Of a stretch of DNA of 39,433 bases, positions 7,243-15,888 are shown piece by piece. Below the pieces are notes generated by a model, which was not told where the DNA came from, made no database searches, and was given only the letters and a program-made list of their open reading frames with translations. The first letter of the stretch is position 1. The number at the start of each line of letters is the position of its first letter. The DNA is taken from positions 78,391-117,823 of the forward strand of contig DAME01000028.1 in assembly GCA_002499545.1 (NCBI GenBank), given 5' to 3'. A program made the translations under genes and the position numbers. The DNA is from Euryarchaeota archaeon UBA88 (GTDB lineage Archaea > Thermoplasmatota > Poseidoniia > Poseidoniales > Poseidoniaceae).

Positions 7243-8991
7243 TCAATCAGCGTGGATATCGCCGACATCGAGCCAGATAACATCGCACTTTGCTTTGATG
7301 AGCGAAGCGAGGCACGGCTGAGTCCTTCCCCCATCACCGTGAACGGTCTCTTTGACGTAGGTTCCAGATTCACATCGCAAGGTCACCTCGACTTCTCGTA
7401 CACCATCTTCCATAACTTCGATCACCGGCGCAGAGGTTTCGTACACAGTCCGTCGCCGAATAAGGTCAGCACGTCGATGCGCAACCCGTTCAGGTGTACG
7501 CTGGGCCAACTTCACTCCTGCTAATTTTTGCACAACATCGTGAATCAGTTCATCACTGGGCAAATCGAGCATCACCGGTGCTGGTGGGCCAGCCCCAAGG
7601 ATGCGCTGGATGAGGTCTGCCTTCGAACCCGTTTTCTTCAAACCGAGTTCGGCCGCTTTCTCAACCAGTTCTGGTTTTTTCATCGCTGTCAACGTCGCTT
7701 CATCGGGACCTTCAGGTACATCGATTACAGACGGTAGAGGCTTTGTGTGGTCGTTCTTTTTATCGCCTCGACGCTTGCGCTTTGAGGACTGCTTCTTACC
7801 TTTTGCACCCCGCTCTTGGACATCAATGTGAGTCAAGTCAACCGGAGCGGTCAACACGGCAAGTTCAGCTTCACTCAACGGGAGAACTCTGAATCGAATG
7901 GTGTAGGATTTTTCAGCCGGTGTGTCCTTCACTCGGACGACTTCACTGCGGTTTGAATCGCGTAATCCCGTAATTTCGATACTCCCTTGTGCGTTCTTGT
8001 TGATGGTTTCCATTGCAGCCTCGACATCGATTTTACGAAGTTTTGGTTCTTTCATTTCAATGACGAATGGTCGCCCTCGCCCCATGCATCGAACGTCAAT
8101 ATCTTCACGCCCCATTCCGTGGAAGGCGTGTTCAGATGCTTCGAATACTTCGAGTAGCGGATTTCCGATGAGGTCCTGAACGCTTTTCTTGTACTGGAGG
8201 CCTGTGTGTTCGCAGCGGTCACAGCCCCTACCTTTACAGGCACGGCACGGCCATCGAGTTTGAGGAATGCCTCGCTCCAGTTTCCGGTAACGGCCGTAGA
8301 GGTAGTGTGCCCGTATGTCGAGTTCGACAGTCAAAGTGAGAACGTCGATCAATGCCAAAATTTGCGGCTTATCGTTGACCAACGTAACGCCTTCGAGGCG
8401 TTCATTGAGGTTCTGAGCAATACGGGCGACAAGTCCACCTTTGAGAGCGTCTGAACCACCTGCTCCAAATCGCTTTCGCATTTCTTCCTCCGCTTCAACT
8501 TGGTCTTTTGGAATTCGCGCTCCGAGCTGCAGTCGTGAAACATCGTACGGCTGGATAGCGTCGTGAATGATGTCTGCAAGAAGGTCGGATTCTTCGAACA
8601 GGTTTTCGCAAAATGGACAGAGCGGTACTTCAGTACGAGCGGTTTCAAGGTGTGTGTCTACCTCAACGACCGATGCCCGGATTTCTGCGCCTGATGCTTC
8701 GATTGATTGGTCGAACCGTTTTTTTCCACCCAGACGACCAATGCAGTGGTCGCATGAGCCAATTCGAATCAGATGCTTGAGTCCAGCAGGCGATGGTGCG
8801 CGTGGAATTTCTTCCATGTGGGTATTGAGCTGGTCATGCAGGCCGATGTCTTCTTCATCGGTTGCTTCCTTTTCATCTACTCCAACGACGTTCTCATCGT
8901 CCCACAGAGAATAATCGGTTTCACCAAATCCCGCGCTTGAATACTTCATCCAGTCTTCTTCATCGGGTTCGTCGGGTTCTTCAGTTGGCAT
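7243..8991 (-). CDS. pus10: tRNA pseudouridine synthase Pus10 with inserted SAP-like domain
   Basis: Converts uridines to pseudouridine in the T-arm of tRNAs (archaeal Pus10 makes pseudouridine 54 and 55). The product is 582 residues against about 390-430 for usual archaeal Pus10. An acidic N-terminal extension of about 65 residues comes first. An accessory domain has CDHC and CPFC (about 80-130). A second cysteine cluster, CRACKGRGCDRC, is at about 249-260. The catalytic motif GMGREDIDVRCMGRGRP is near 292-308, with the family's nucleophilic Asp expected in GRED. About 395-420 is a lysine/arginine-rich linker, and 430-468 (ATLTAMKKPELVEKAAELGL, then KTGSKADLIQRIL) resembles a SAP domain. The core resumes at QRTPERVAHRRADLIRRR (497-514) and GTYVKETVHGDGGRT. 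The ATG at 8991 has GGTGAT upstream. Confidence 0.92.
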   Translation of the reverse strand: MPTEEPDEPDEEDWMKYSSAGFGETDYSLWDDENVVGVDEKEATDEEDIGLHDQLNTHMEEIPRAPSPAGLKHLIRIGSCDHCIGRLGGKKRFDQSIEASGAEIRASVVEVDTHLETARTEVPLCPFCENLFEESDLLADIIHDAIQPYDVSRLQLGARIPKDQVEAEEEMRKRFGAGGSDALKGGLVARIAQNLNERLEGVTLVNDKPQILALIDVLTLTVELDIRAHYLYGRYRKLERGIPQTRWPCRACKGRGCDRCEHTGLQYKKSVQDLIGNPLLEVFEASEHAFHGMGREDIDVRCMGRGRPFVIEMKEPKLRKIDVEAAMETINKNAQGSIEITGLRDSNRSEVVRVKDTPAEKSYTIRFRVLPLSEAELAVLTAPVDLTHIDVQERGAKGKKQSSKRKRRGDKKNDHTKPLPSVIDVPEGPDEATLTAMKKPELVEKAAELGLKKTGSKADLIQRILGAGPPAPVMLDLPSDELIHDVVQKLAGVKLAQRTPERVAHRRADLIRRRTVYETSAPVIEVMEDGVREVEVTLRCESGTYVKETVHGDGGRTQPCLASLIKAKCDVIWLDVGDIHAD

Positions 8992-9074
8992 CAAATCACC
9001 ACTTTCACGGGGACAACCCCTATGACAGCAGTTTAGACGGACGGCCTATCCTTCATCAACGCACCGGTGAAATG

Positions 9075-9102
9075 CCTGAGTTACGCCCTAGAGGGCCTCA
9101 GG
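9075..9102 (-). terminator. Stem-loop directly after the peroxiredoxin stop codon
   Basis: CCTGAG (9075-9080) pairs with CTCAGG (9097-9102), and GCCCT (9085-9089) pairs with AGGGC (9092-9096), with a four-base bulge on one side. It begins two bases after the peroxiredoxin stop on the minus strand. No T-run follows, so it may mark or protect the mRNA 3' end rather than act as an intrinsic terminator. Confidence 0.35.
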
Positions 9103-9104
9103 AA

Positions 9105-9572
9105 TCAAAGTCCTGCCGCAAACGAGACAATCGCATCATAGTCTGGTTCAACGCCAGGATTTTCTGCAACCCAGCGATGTTGGACCACACCGTCTTTATC
9201 GATGACAATCACGACTCGATTTGCACTCATGTATCCTTCAATGCCTCCAAGTCCAACGAATGTAGCATCGTAGGCTTTGACGACATCTCGGTCGATGTCG
9301 GAAAGCAGCGTGAACTCAAGGTCGTATTTTCGAGCAAATTCAGCGTTTGCCCAGGGAGAGTCGACGCTGATGCCGAGCACTGCGGTGTTCGAATCGTTCA
9401 GCTTCGCAAAGTTGTCTTGAAACGCACACATTTCCTTGTCACAAACGCCAGTGAATGCCCCTGGATAAAACGCAAGAATAACGGTTTTACCGCTGTAATC
9501 AGAGAGGCTAACGTCACTCTTGGTGGTGTTTTTCAGGGTAAAGGCGGGGGCGGTGTCTCCAATATTGACCAT
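9105..9572 (-). CDS. Peroxiredoxin, PrxQ/BCP-like
   Basis: A thiol peroxidase of 155 residues in the AhpC/TSA superfamily that reduces hydrogen peroxide and organic hydroperoxides. The peroxidatic site is FYPGAFTGVCDKEMC: Cys44 is the expected peroxidatic residue and Cys49 a possible resolving residue (CxxxxC, the PrxQ/BCP arrangement). VLGISVDSPWANAEFARKY and FTLLSDIDRDVVKAY match the thioredoxin-fold core. It lies 39 bases downstream of katG on the same strand but has a TATA-like sequence (TATAC reading on the minus strand, near 9594-9600) about 25 bases before its ATG. It may therefore also be transcribed alone as a nearly leaderless message. Its reductant could be the thioredoxin-like protein on the far side of katG. 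Confidence 0.92.
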   Translation of the reverse strand: MVNIGDTAPAFTLKNTTKSDVSLSDYSGKTVILAFYPGAFTGVCDKEMCAFQDNFAKLNDSNTAVLGISVDSPWANAEFARKYDLEFTLLSDIDRDVVKAYDATFVGLGGIEGYMSANRVVIVIDKDGVVQHRWVAENPGVEPDYDAIVSFAAGL

Positions 9573-9593
9573 GGAGCATCCAAGAATCGCCGG

Positions 9594-9601
9594 CGTATAT
9601 C
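9594..9601 (-). promoter_or_regulatory. TATA-like box of the peroxiredoxin gene
   Basis: The minus strand reads GGATATAC about 22-29 bases before the ATG at 9572, in the 39-base gap after katG. The spacing fits a leaderless or very short-leader transcript. Confidence 0.45.
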
Positions 9602-9611
9602 CGTTTCGATT

Positions 9612-11756
9612 TCAAGCAACGTCGAATCTATCAGCGTTCATGACCTTGTTCCAAGCAGAGATGAAGTCGTCGACAAAGGCTTGTTTGCTGTCGTCTTGCG
9701 AATACATCTCAACAATTGCACGGAGTTGAGAATTACTTCCGAACACCAAATCGTACCGAGAGGCTCTGCGAACAACTTTGCCCGTAGAGCGGTCGTGTGC
9801 ATCGTAGGAATTGCTTCCCGTTGCGTTCCACTTAACGTTCATGTCGAGCAGTGTTGTGAAGAATTCGTTGGACAACGTACTGCCGTCGCCGAAAACGCCG
9901 CGGTCGTCAGAACTGACACCAAGCGAGCGAAGACCTCCGACAAGGAGCGTCATTTCAGGAGCGGAGAGGCCGAGCAATTGCGCTTTGTCGAGCATCATTT
10001 CTTCAGGGCTAACGTTGTAGTTCTTCAACAAGAAATTTCGGAATCCGTCTGAGACTGGTTCGAGAACTGCAAAAGAGTGAACATCGGTCTGCTCTTGGCT
10101 TGCATCTCCACGACCTGGTGTGAAAGGTACTTCAGCACCTGACGCCATTTCGATACCGACGTTTCCAGCAAGAACGATGGTGTCAGCGATGCTTGCACCG
10201 TGCGATTCTGCCAGCCCAGTGAGGACTTCAAGCACCTTTGCAAGTTGGTCTGGCTTGTTGGCAGCCCAGTCTTTTTGAGGCGAGAGACGGATTCGTGCAC
10301 CGTTCGCTCCGCCGCGATTGTCGGAGCCACGGAACGTGGAGGCACTCGCCCACGCAGTCTCGACCATTTCAGCGATCGAGAGCCCGCAGTTCGAGAGTGC
10401 TTGCTTCAACGCATTAACGTCATAGGAAGTGCTTCCGGCTGGTACGGGGTCTTGCCAGATCAGTTCTTCATCAGGAACATCAGGGCCAAGGTATCGTGCC
10501 TTCGGTCCCATGTCACGGTGAAGAAGTTTGAACCAGGCTCGAGCGAATGCGTCAGCAAAGACGTCCGGGTTTTCATGGTAGTGCTTCGAAATCTTTCGGT
10601 ATTCTGGATCTCGAATCATGGCCATGTCGGCCGTTGTCATCATGGTTGCAACCTTGATTGAAGCATCTTCTGCATCGGGAGCAAGATCTTCGGGGTCTGG
10701 ACTTCCTGGTGTCCATTGGTTTGCTCCTGCCGGGCTCTTAACCAAAGTCCAATCGTTTTCGTACTTGAACAGGATGTCGAAGTAACCGTTGTCCCATTGC
10801 GTCGGGTTCGATGTCCACGCACCCTCAATACCGCTGGTGATGGTGTCACGGCCCTTTCCTGAGCCGTGAGCGTTCGCCCATCCAAACCCTTGTTCTTCGA
10901 TGGATGAGCCTTCGGGTTCAGAACCAACGAGGGCAGCATCGCCGGCACCGTGGGCTTTTCCAAAGGTGTGTCCACCTGCAGTCAGTGCCACTGTTTCAGC
11001 ATCGTCCATTGCCATTCGTGCAAATGTTTCACGGATGTCTTGAGCGCTGAGAAGCGGGTCAGGGTTCGAATTTGGCCCTTCCGGGTTGACGTAAATCAAT
11101 CCCATTTGAACCGCAGCAAGTGGATTTTCAAGCGATTGTCGGGTGTCACCATAGCGGTTATCTCCCAGCCATTCGTCTTCACTACCCCAGTAGATGTCTT
11201 CTTCAGGATGCCAGATGTCGGGGCGTCCTCCGCCAAACCCAAACACTGGGCCGTCCATCGATTCAATTGCAACAATTCCTGTGAGGACCAAAAGGTCAGC
11301 CCAGCTGATTTTGTTGCCGTACTTTTGCTTGATTGGCCACAGGAGACGTCGAGCCTTGTCGAGGTTTCCGTTGTCAGGCCAGCTGTTGAGTGGTGCGAAG
11401 CGTTGCGCTCCCGTGGCGGCGCCACCACGCCCGTCACCGATACGGTACGTACCTGCGGCGTGCCATGTCATTCGAATAAAGAACGGACCATAGTGGCCGT
11501 AGTCAGCTGGCCACCAGTCTTGGCTGTCGGTCATGAGTGCGTGCAAATCCTTCTTCAGTGCAGCATAATCAATCGAATTGAATGCATCTTTGTACACAAA
11601 GTTCGGTTGCATTGGACTTGATTTTCGGTCGTGTTGGTGGAGTATGCTCAAATTCAATTGATTTGGCCACCAATCTGTGTTTTTCATGCCTGTAGATGCT
11701 GAGCTGATTGCTCCGTGCATCACTGGACATTTCGCTTCTGTGTTGTCGTTTTCCAT
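9612..11756 (-). CDS. katG: Catalase-peroxidase KatG
   Basis: A bifunctional heme enzyme that removes hydrogen peroxide as catalase and peroxidase. The product is 714 residues from the ATG at 11756, normal for the family. The distal site is RMTWHAAGTYR (Arg95, Trp98, His99). Tyr222 (GLIYVNPEGPN) and Met248 (RMAMDD) have the spacing expected for the Trp-Tyr-Met crosslink, and the proximal heme ligand is His263 in TAGGHTFGKAHG. The second, non-catalytic half is also present (PFTPGRGDASQEQTD, FLLKNYNVSPEEMMLDKA). The start is uncertain: an ATG at 11765 is equally possible, and no spaced ribosome site is clear. Archaeal KatG genes are generally thought to be acquired from bacteria. It sits between peroxiredoxin and a divergent thioredoxin-like gene. 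Confidence 0.97.
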   Translation of the reverse strand: MENDNTEAKCPVMHGAISSASTGMKNTDWWPNQLNLSILHQHDRKSSPMQPNFVYKDAFNSIDYAALKKDLHALMTDSQDWWPADYGHYGPFFIRMTWHAAGTYRIGDGRGGAATGAQRFAPLNSWPDNGNLDKARRLLWPIKQKYGNKISWADLLVLTGIVAIESMDGPVFGFGGGRPDIWHPEEDIYWGSEDEWLGDNRYGDTRQSLENPLAAVQMGLIYVNPEGPNSNPDPLLSAQDIRETFARMAMDDAETVALTAGGHTFGKAHGAGDAALVGSEPEGSSIEEQGFGWANAHGSGKGRDTITSGIEGAWTSNPTQWDNGYFDILFKYENDWTLVKSPAGANQWTPGSPDPEDLAPDAEDASIKVATMMTTADMAMIRDPEYRKISKHYHENPDVFADAFARAWFKLLHRDMGPKARYLGPDVPDEELIWQDPVPAGSTSYDVNALKQALSNCGLSIAEMVETAWASASTFRGSDNRGGANGARIRLSPQKDWAANKPDQLAKVLEVLTGLAESHGASIADTIVLAGNVGIEMASGAEVPFTPGRGDASQEQTDVHSFAVLEPVSDGFRNFLLKNYNVSPEEMMLDKAQLLGLSAPEMTLLVGGLRSLGVSSDDRGVFGDGSTLSNEFFTTLLDMNVKWNATGSNSYDAHDRSTGKVVRRASRYDLVFGSNSQLRAIVEMYSQDDSKQAFVDDFISAWNKVMNADRFDVA

Positions 11757-11770
11757 ACCTTTCATTTCCC

Positions 11771-11803
11771 GGACCCAATTGCAGGTCCATCTAAGCGCAT
11801 ATG
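11771..11803. promoter_or_regulatory. Divergent katG / thioredoxin-like promoter region with inverted repeat
   Basis: Between the two divergent starts (11756 and 11853) lie GGACC (11771-11775) and GGTCC (11784-11788), a 5-8-5 inverted repeat. A CATATG element at 11798-11803 can be read as a weak TATA core in both directions; it is 42 bases from the katG ATG and 50 bases from the thioredoxin-like ATG. The repeat would fall near the katG start site, where a repressor could act. The assignment is tentative. Confidence 0.3.
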
Positions 11804-11852
11804 AATTTTTGTAAAGGATGGGCATGCTCACGTGAGAGGAGCGGGTAGTCCG

Positions 11853-12176
11853 ATGGTCGAGATAAGAGCACTGGACGGTACAAATTGGATGGAATTTCTA
11901 TCACTTCGTACTGTCGTGTTCATCATTGGGCGCAGCGACTGTTCTGACTGTCATCATCTGTATCAAGAAATGCACAGTATCGAACTTCCTGCGCATTGGG
12001 TAGTCGGTAAACTTGACCTCGACCAACCTAATCTTGGGGGTTTTAGGAATGCTAACCCGTGGTTAGAGCATATCGATATGGTGCCGTTCACGACCGTCTT
12101 TGTTGACGGCGAGATGGCTGCGCATTGGGCCGGAGTTGACACGACTCGTCTCAAAGAGTCAGTTCAATCTCTGTGA
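11853..12176 (+). CDS. Thioredoxin-like protein with CSDC active site
   Basis: A small thiol redox protein of 107 residues. The strand VVFIIGRSDCSDC ends in a CxxC at Cys30 and Cys33, followed by a helix (HHLYQEMHSIEL). A second strand, HWVVGKLDLDQ, comes next, and a cis-proline-like VPFTTVFVDGE is where thioredoxins have their cis-Pro. The CSDC sequence differs from the thioredoxin CGPC, so the redox potential and partner are unclear. The ATG at 11853 is chosen over the GTG at 11832 because AGAGGAGCGGG lies between them. It is divergent from katG, which suggests a peroxide-defence role, perhaps reducing the neighbouring peroxiredoxin. Its last 13 bases overlap the convergent GNAT gene. Confidence 0.75.
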   Translation: MVEIRALDGTNWMEFLSLRTVVFIIGRSDCSDCHHLYQEMHSIELPAHWVVGKLDLDQPNLGGFRNANPWLEHIDMVPFTTVFVDGEMAAHWAGVDTTRLKESVQSL

Positions 12177-12673
12177 ATCGAGTCGAACCCGCCTGCGTCC
12201 ATGGGCCGAATCATCATCGTGACCGATGAGTCACCGTGATCAATTTCGCCAGTCTTGATGAATTGGTGGCGAGCATGGAATCGCATGGAACCGGGGTTCG
12301 GAGGATTGGAACTCACTTCAGCCGTTACCGGAAGATTGAGTGAATTGGCGTGAGCGATGACCAGGTGGTAGAGGTTCGAACCGATCTGATTGTTTCGTTG
12401 GTCAGAAGCCACAGCGATTCTATCCACATAGAGGAAGGCGTCGTATCGCTGATTAAACCAAGCATAGTTGAGGCTTCCATAGCGTGTTTGCGGTAGAAGG
12501 CACAGTACGAACCCGAGTAGCCTTTCTTCTCGATACACGCCCAGGGCAAGTTCACACAGTGTGAGTAGATCCGCCATTTCTTCAACAGAAACGCGCCCAG
12601 TTCCTGGAAGACCCTGCTCGTTGATGTACCTCATCGCAGGTGCATCAAGAGCGGTAAGAGGCCGCACATCCAT
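12164..12673 (-). CDS. GNAT-family N-acetyltransferase
   Basis: A 169-residue acetyl-CoA dependent acyltransferase; the substrate is unknown. The acetyl-CoA binding motif is YVDRIAVASDQRNNQIGSNL (the V-x-x-x-x-R/Q-x-x-G-x-G/S pattern), followed by helix LYHLVIAHANSLNL and the typical VTAEVSSNPPNPGSMRFHAR and F-I-K-T-G-E tail. The ATG at 12673 has GGAGG six bases upstream and begins just after the RND exporter stop (12675), so it is translationally linked to that exporter. An upstream ATG at 12706 would overlap the exporter by 32 bases and is less likely. Confidence 0.87.
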   Translation of the reverse strand: MDVRPLTALDAPAMRYINEQGLPGTGRVSVEEMADLLTLCELALGVYREERLLGFVLCLLPQTRYGSLNYAWFNQRYDAFLYVDRIAVASDQRNNQIGSNLYHLVIAHANSLNLPVTAEVSSNPPNPGSMRFHARHQFIKTGEIDHGDSSVTMMIRPMDAGGFDSIHRD

Positions 12674-12674
12674 G

Positions 12675-15600
12675 CTAAGCCTCCTCGGGAGTCGCTCGAG
12701 GTTCAATCAACCCAAGAGCGGCCGTAGTGAGGACTAAACTCGCAATCAGCGACAGTGCAATCATCGCTGCGGAGAAGATTCCAAAGTTACTGAACAGTCC
12801 CATTGGAGAAAGCGCAATGACGAGGAAACCTGCGATGTCAGAAGTTGCACTTCCAACCAATGCCAAGCCACACGCTCCACCGACACCAATCAGCGCTTCG
12901 CGATGGTTCTCACCAGATTCACGGCCTTCTCGATACCGTTCGGTAACGTGAATGCAATAATCGATGCCAACACCCAAGGATATCGTCGCAATAGTGACGG
13001 TGACGATGTTGAGGGATGAACCGGCTGCGTACATCAAGCCGTAGAGCCAGACGACGACCAAGAGAATCGGGACCAGGGTAATGCTCGCTTGTTTAAACGA
13101 CTTAAAACCGATTGAAAGGGAGATGAATACGAACAGCGAACCGAGCAAAAGAGAAGATTGCATCTCGTCTTGCATGGTGGTTGAAGCGATGAATCGAGTA
13201 ACAGGTCTTCCGGTTGGCATGACCCACGTGAGTGGTTTGTCGTCGCTTTGTTCACCTTCCGCTAAAGTGTCACCAGATGAAAGGTTGGTGAACGGAGTCA
13301 AGTCGCGCCACAACTCTTCCATTCCCCCTGCCATTCCAGGGAAGTCTTCTGGAGCGGTCATTCCAAAACGAATCAGCATTCGTTCATAATGTGCATCTCC
13401 CCCATTGACGTCCAACCAAGGCTGAGAAGGGTCGAGTTCGACTTGCGGGGCAATGTACAGCGCCACGATGCTGGGAGGGATGTCGGGAATTGGACCTACG
13501 CCGGGCACGCCATTCAACGACAGGAAACCGTAGAAGAAGGCCAAGCAATCTCGGTCTGTGAGGTCCATTAAAGGACCGTTACCTGCGGTCGAACAGTTCA
13601 TGCCATGTCCGGTTTCATTGACTTGCCAGCCTGCTGCTTCGAACGGTGTTGAATTCAGTACCAGTGACCCTTGTGCAGCAATGACCATTTCATCAAGTGC
13701 GAGGATATCGATGGTTCCATCAGGCTGTCGAGTGATTTTATCGGGAACTCCGTCGGGTAATTCGTCCATGTTTTGGCGGAATATTTCAATCGCAGCAAAC
13801 ACTTCAGGATCAAGAACATCGCCTTCGATGAGCAAGTTGGCAGGCTCACCTTCATCGGCGAACCTCTCTGAGATTTCAAAGACACCAATGGCGAAATCTG
13901 AGCGTTCATCGAGGAAATCTTCTACTGCGAAGTCGCCTTCTAACTGTGCCATGCCCCAAGCTGCTGGAACGGCTAGCAAGAAAGCGATGGAAGCGATAAT
14001 GACGGAGTTACGGAAGGTTCCAGACTTTTCAGCGATGGTCTTCAACCAGCGCTCAGGTACGAGGTGCGTGATGTCTTCCCGCTCATCGCTGTTTTTACCA
14101 CGCTTCACAAGCCATTCATCAACCGACAATCGGATGAGAGGGACCCACAGGCCGGTTAACATGAAAGCCGCAAAAATTCCCAATGCCGCTTCGATACCGA
14201 ACGAACGCAGCACGGCGATGTCGCTGAACATGTTGGCTGCGAATGCGGCCATCGTGGTCACGGAAGTGAGCATGATTGCTCGTCCGACACGGGTAAGCGT
14301 TGTTTGAGCGGCCGATTTGGACGTGTTTCCGTTGTTACGTTCCTCTTTGTAGCGATGCAGCGCATGCAGCGAATCATCGATACCCAAGGCCAGCACCAAG
14401 ATGGGTAAAAGGTTTGAAAATTGAGATCTCGCAATGAGCGAAACGCCAAACCACGAGGTGATGCTGGCAAAATGCCCAATCATTCCCTGCATCCACAACA
14501 ACGCAGTCCCTAACGCAAACATGACGATAACTACATCGGACACTCTTCGAAGACTCACGTAAAGGAGTGCCACAATAGCAAAACCCATCAGCAAGACAAG
14601 ACCAGCGCTCGCCTGCAGTTCACGGTTGACTTCAACGTTAACACCTTGGCCAAGCAGCAGGGTAATTGTCGTGCGGTCATTTGAGCGGAGATGGCCTTCG
14701 AGGTCCATATACGACCATTCAGTCGAGCATCCAAGCCCCTCGGCTTGCGATTTCAAGCAATATTCTTCAGTGTACTGTGGCGGATGAAGGACGAGGGTAC
14801 CGTCTGCGACACGGTAGCCTCCAATTTTCACGCCATCTTCGGAAAAGTCGAGACTCTTTTCTTGGAGGGAGTCTTTCCAGATGACTTCCCAACCCATATC
14901 TTCAAGCACACCACGATCGAACTGTACCAAGAGCCACGTCGAAGAAGCAGACCAACGCCCGTTGGCAAACAAAGCGTTGTCCCACGAGCCGTTACTCGCT
15001 AAACTTCCACCAACGGGCCCAGTCTGGAGAGCGTTCATGTCGGCCATGAATCCACGGTCAAGCGATAACCATCGTAGGAAGTTATTGTCTGAGGCTTCCG
15101 CCATCCGGGCTGCGGCCATGTCGATGTGGTCCTGTGTGATGTTCTGGTCATCGAATTCAAGGCATTCAAGCGGACCGCAATCCGTCCAGTTGGTTGGCGG
15201 TTCAGTGACGACCCCTAAGGTCGTCAAACCAGGTTGTGTGAGGATGGAAGAGCCGTTCATGAACCCACGGAAGTGGTCTGAAAGAGAGATTGCTCCAGGT
15301 GCTTGATTTCCGGTCACGTCGTTAACCAGCGGCTTCATTGCTTTACTGAGCGGGTGTTCGTGAACCAGGTCAACCTTACCGTCGATTTCTTGCAACAGGG
15401 TGAGGTTCATGATACCTGACGTGGGTGCTAGTATCCCTGACCACGGCTCGCCGGCATCGAGCATTTCTGACGCGCCGGGTAAGGATGCGTAATCGGGCGC
15501 ACCATCGCTCATGCGGGGTACTGGCGTCCATTCCTCAAGCGGAGGGACGTTACTCGGGTCTCTGGCTGAAACTAGGAATCCGAGGATGATTTCGGAGTTT

Positions 15601-15791
15601 GAAAATTCATCATCGATGATGGCTTGCGCCGTGAGTTCTGGAGAATCCATTTCATACGATTCCATATCGATGGGCTGCAGTGCGGTTAGGGCACCTGGTA
15701 TCATCAAGAGAGTGAGGAAAAAAACCGCTACGTGCACTCTTCTGCGGTGAGGAATGAGCCACTTTGCAAAGTCCTCAAAACTTCGACCCAT
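12675..15791 (-). CDS. RND/MMPL-family membrane exporter
   Basis: A large membrane protein of 1038 residues with the RND superfamily layout: one N-terminal span (about 20-37), a long extracytoplasmic domain (to about 370), a block of five or six spans, a second extracytoplasmic domain, then a second block of spans. The two RND motif pairs are visible: LALGIDDSLHALHRYKEER in the first half and LGVGIDYCIHVTERYREG in the second. This family exports lipids, drugs or isoprenoid-like molecules using the ion gradient; the substrate here is unknown. NxS/T sites in both loops suggest N-glycosylation on the outside. No partner subunit is nearby; the GNAT gene follows directly. Confidence 0.9.
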   Translation of the reverse strand: MGRSFEDFAKWLIPHRRRVHVAVFFLTLLMIPGALTALQPIDMESYEMDSPELTAQAIIDDEFSNSEIILGFLVSARDPSNVPPLEEWTPVPRMSDGAPDYASLPGASEMLDAGEPWSGILAPTSGIMNLTLLQEIDGKVDLVHEHPLSKAMKPLVNDVTGNQAPGAISLSDHFRGFMNGSSILTQPGLTTLGVVTEPPTNWTDCGPLECLEFDDQNITQDHIDMAAARMAEASDNNFLRWLSLDRGFMADMNALQTGPVGGSLASNGSWDNALFANGRWSASSTWLLVQFDRGVLEDMGWEVIWKDSLQEKSLDFSEDGVKIGGYRVADGTLVLHPPQYTEEYCLKSQAEGLGCSTEWSYMDLEGHLRSNDRTTITLLLGQGVNVEVNRELQASAGLVLLMGFAIVALLYVSLRRVSDVVIVMFALGTALLWMQGMIGHFASITSWFGVSLIARSQFSNLLPILVLALGIDDSLHALHRYKEERNNGNTSKSAAQTTLTRVGRAIMLTSVTTMAAFAANMFSDIAVLRSFGIEAALGIFAAFMLTGLWVPLIRLSVDEWLVKRGKNSDEREDITHLVPERWLKTIAEKSGTFRNSVIIASIAFLLAVPAAWGMAQLEGDFAVEDFLDERSDFAIGVFEISERFADEGEPANLLIEGDVLDPEVFAAIEIFRQNMDELPDGVPDKITRQPDGTIDILALDEMVIAAQGSLVLNSTPFEAAGWQVNETGHGMNCSTAGNGPLMDLTDRDCLAFFYGFLSLNGVPGVGPIPDIPPSIVALYIAPQVELDPSQPWLDVNGGDAHYERMLIRFGMTAPEDFPGMAGGMEELWRDLTPFTNLSSGDTLAEGEQSDDKPLTWVMPTGRPVTRFIASTTMQDEMQSSLLLGSLFVFISLSIGFKSFKQASITLVPILLVVVWLYGLMYAAGSSLNIVTVTIATISLGVGIDYCIHVTERYREGRESGENHREALIGVGGACGLALVGSATSDIAGFLVIALSPMGLFSNFGIFSAAMIALSLIASLVLTTAALGLIEPRATPEEA

Positions 15792-15840
15792 GTTTGTTGC
15801 TTAGGACTTCTCCTTTTGAACTCATGTTTCTCGATTTCTC

Positions 15841-15852
15841 ATTTTCGAAAAT
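15841..15852. promoter_or_regulatory. 12-base perfect palindrome between divergent RND and DsrE-like genes
   Basis: ATTTTCGAAAAT reads the same on both strands and lies in the 97-base gap, 50 bases from the RND start and 37 bases from the DsrE-like start. It could be an operator for either gene; AT-rich sequence around it could also supply promoter elements. No regulator is encoded nearby. Confidence 0.35.
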
Positions 15853-15888
15853 CGCTGCTTTCAAACACCGTCTTGACTTCCATCGAGC

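Noticed and set aside
8862..10052. Long plus-strand open frame of nearly 400 codons
   Set aside because: It runs antisense across Pus10, the peroxiredoxin and katG, all with clear motifs; its translation has no recognisable domain and the composition of a shadow frame.
13558..14307. Plus-strand open frame of 249 codons
   Set aside because: It lies antisense inside the RND exporter, whose motifs are intact on the other strand.
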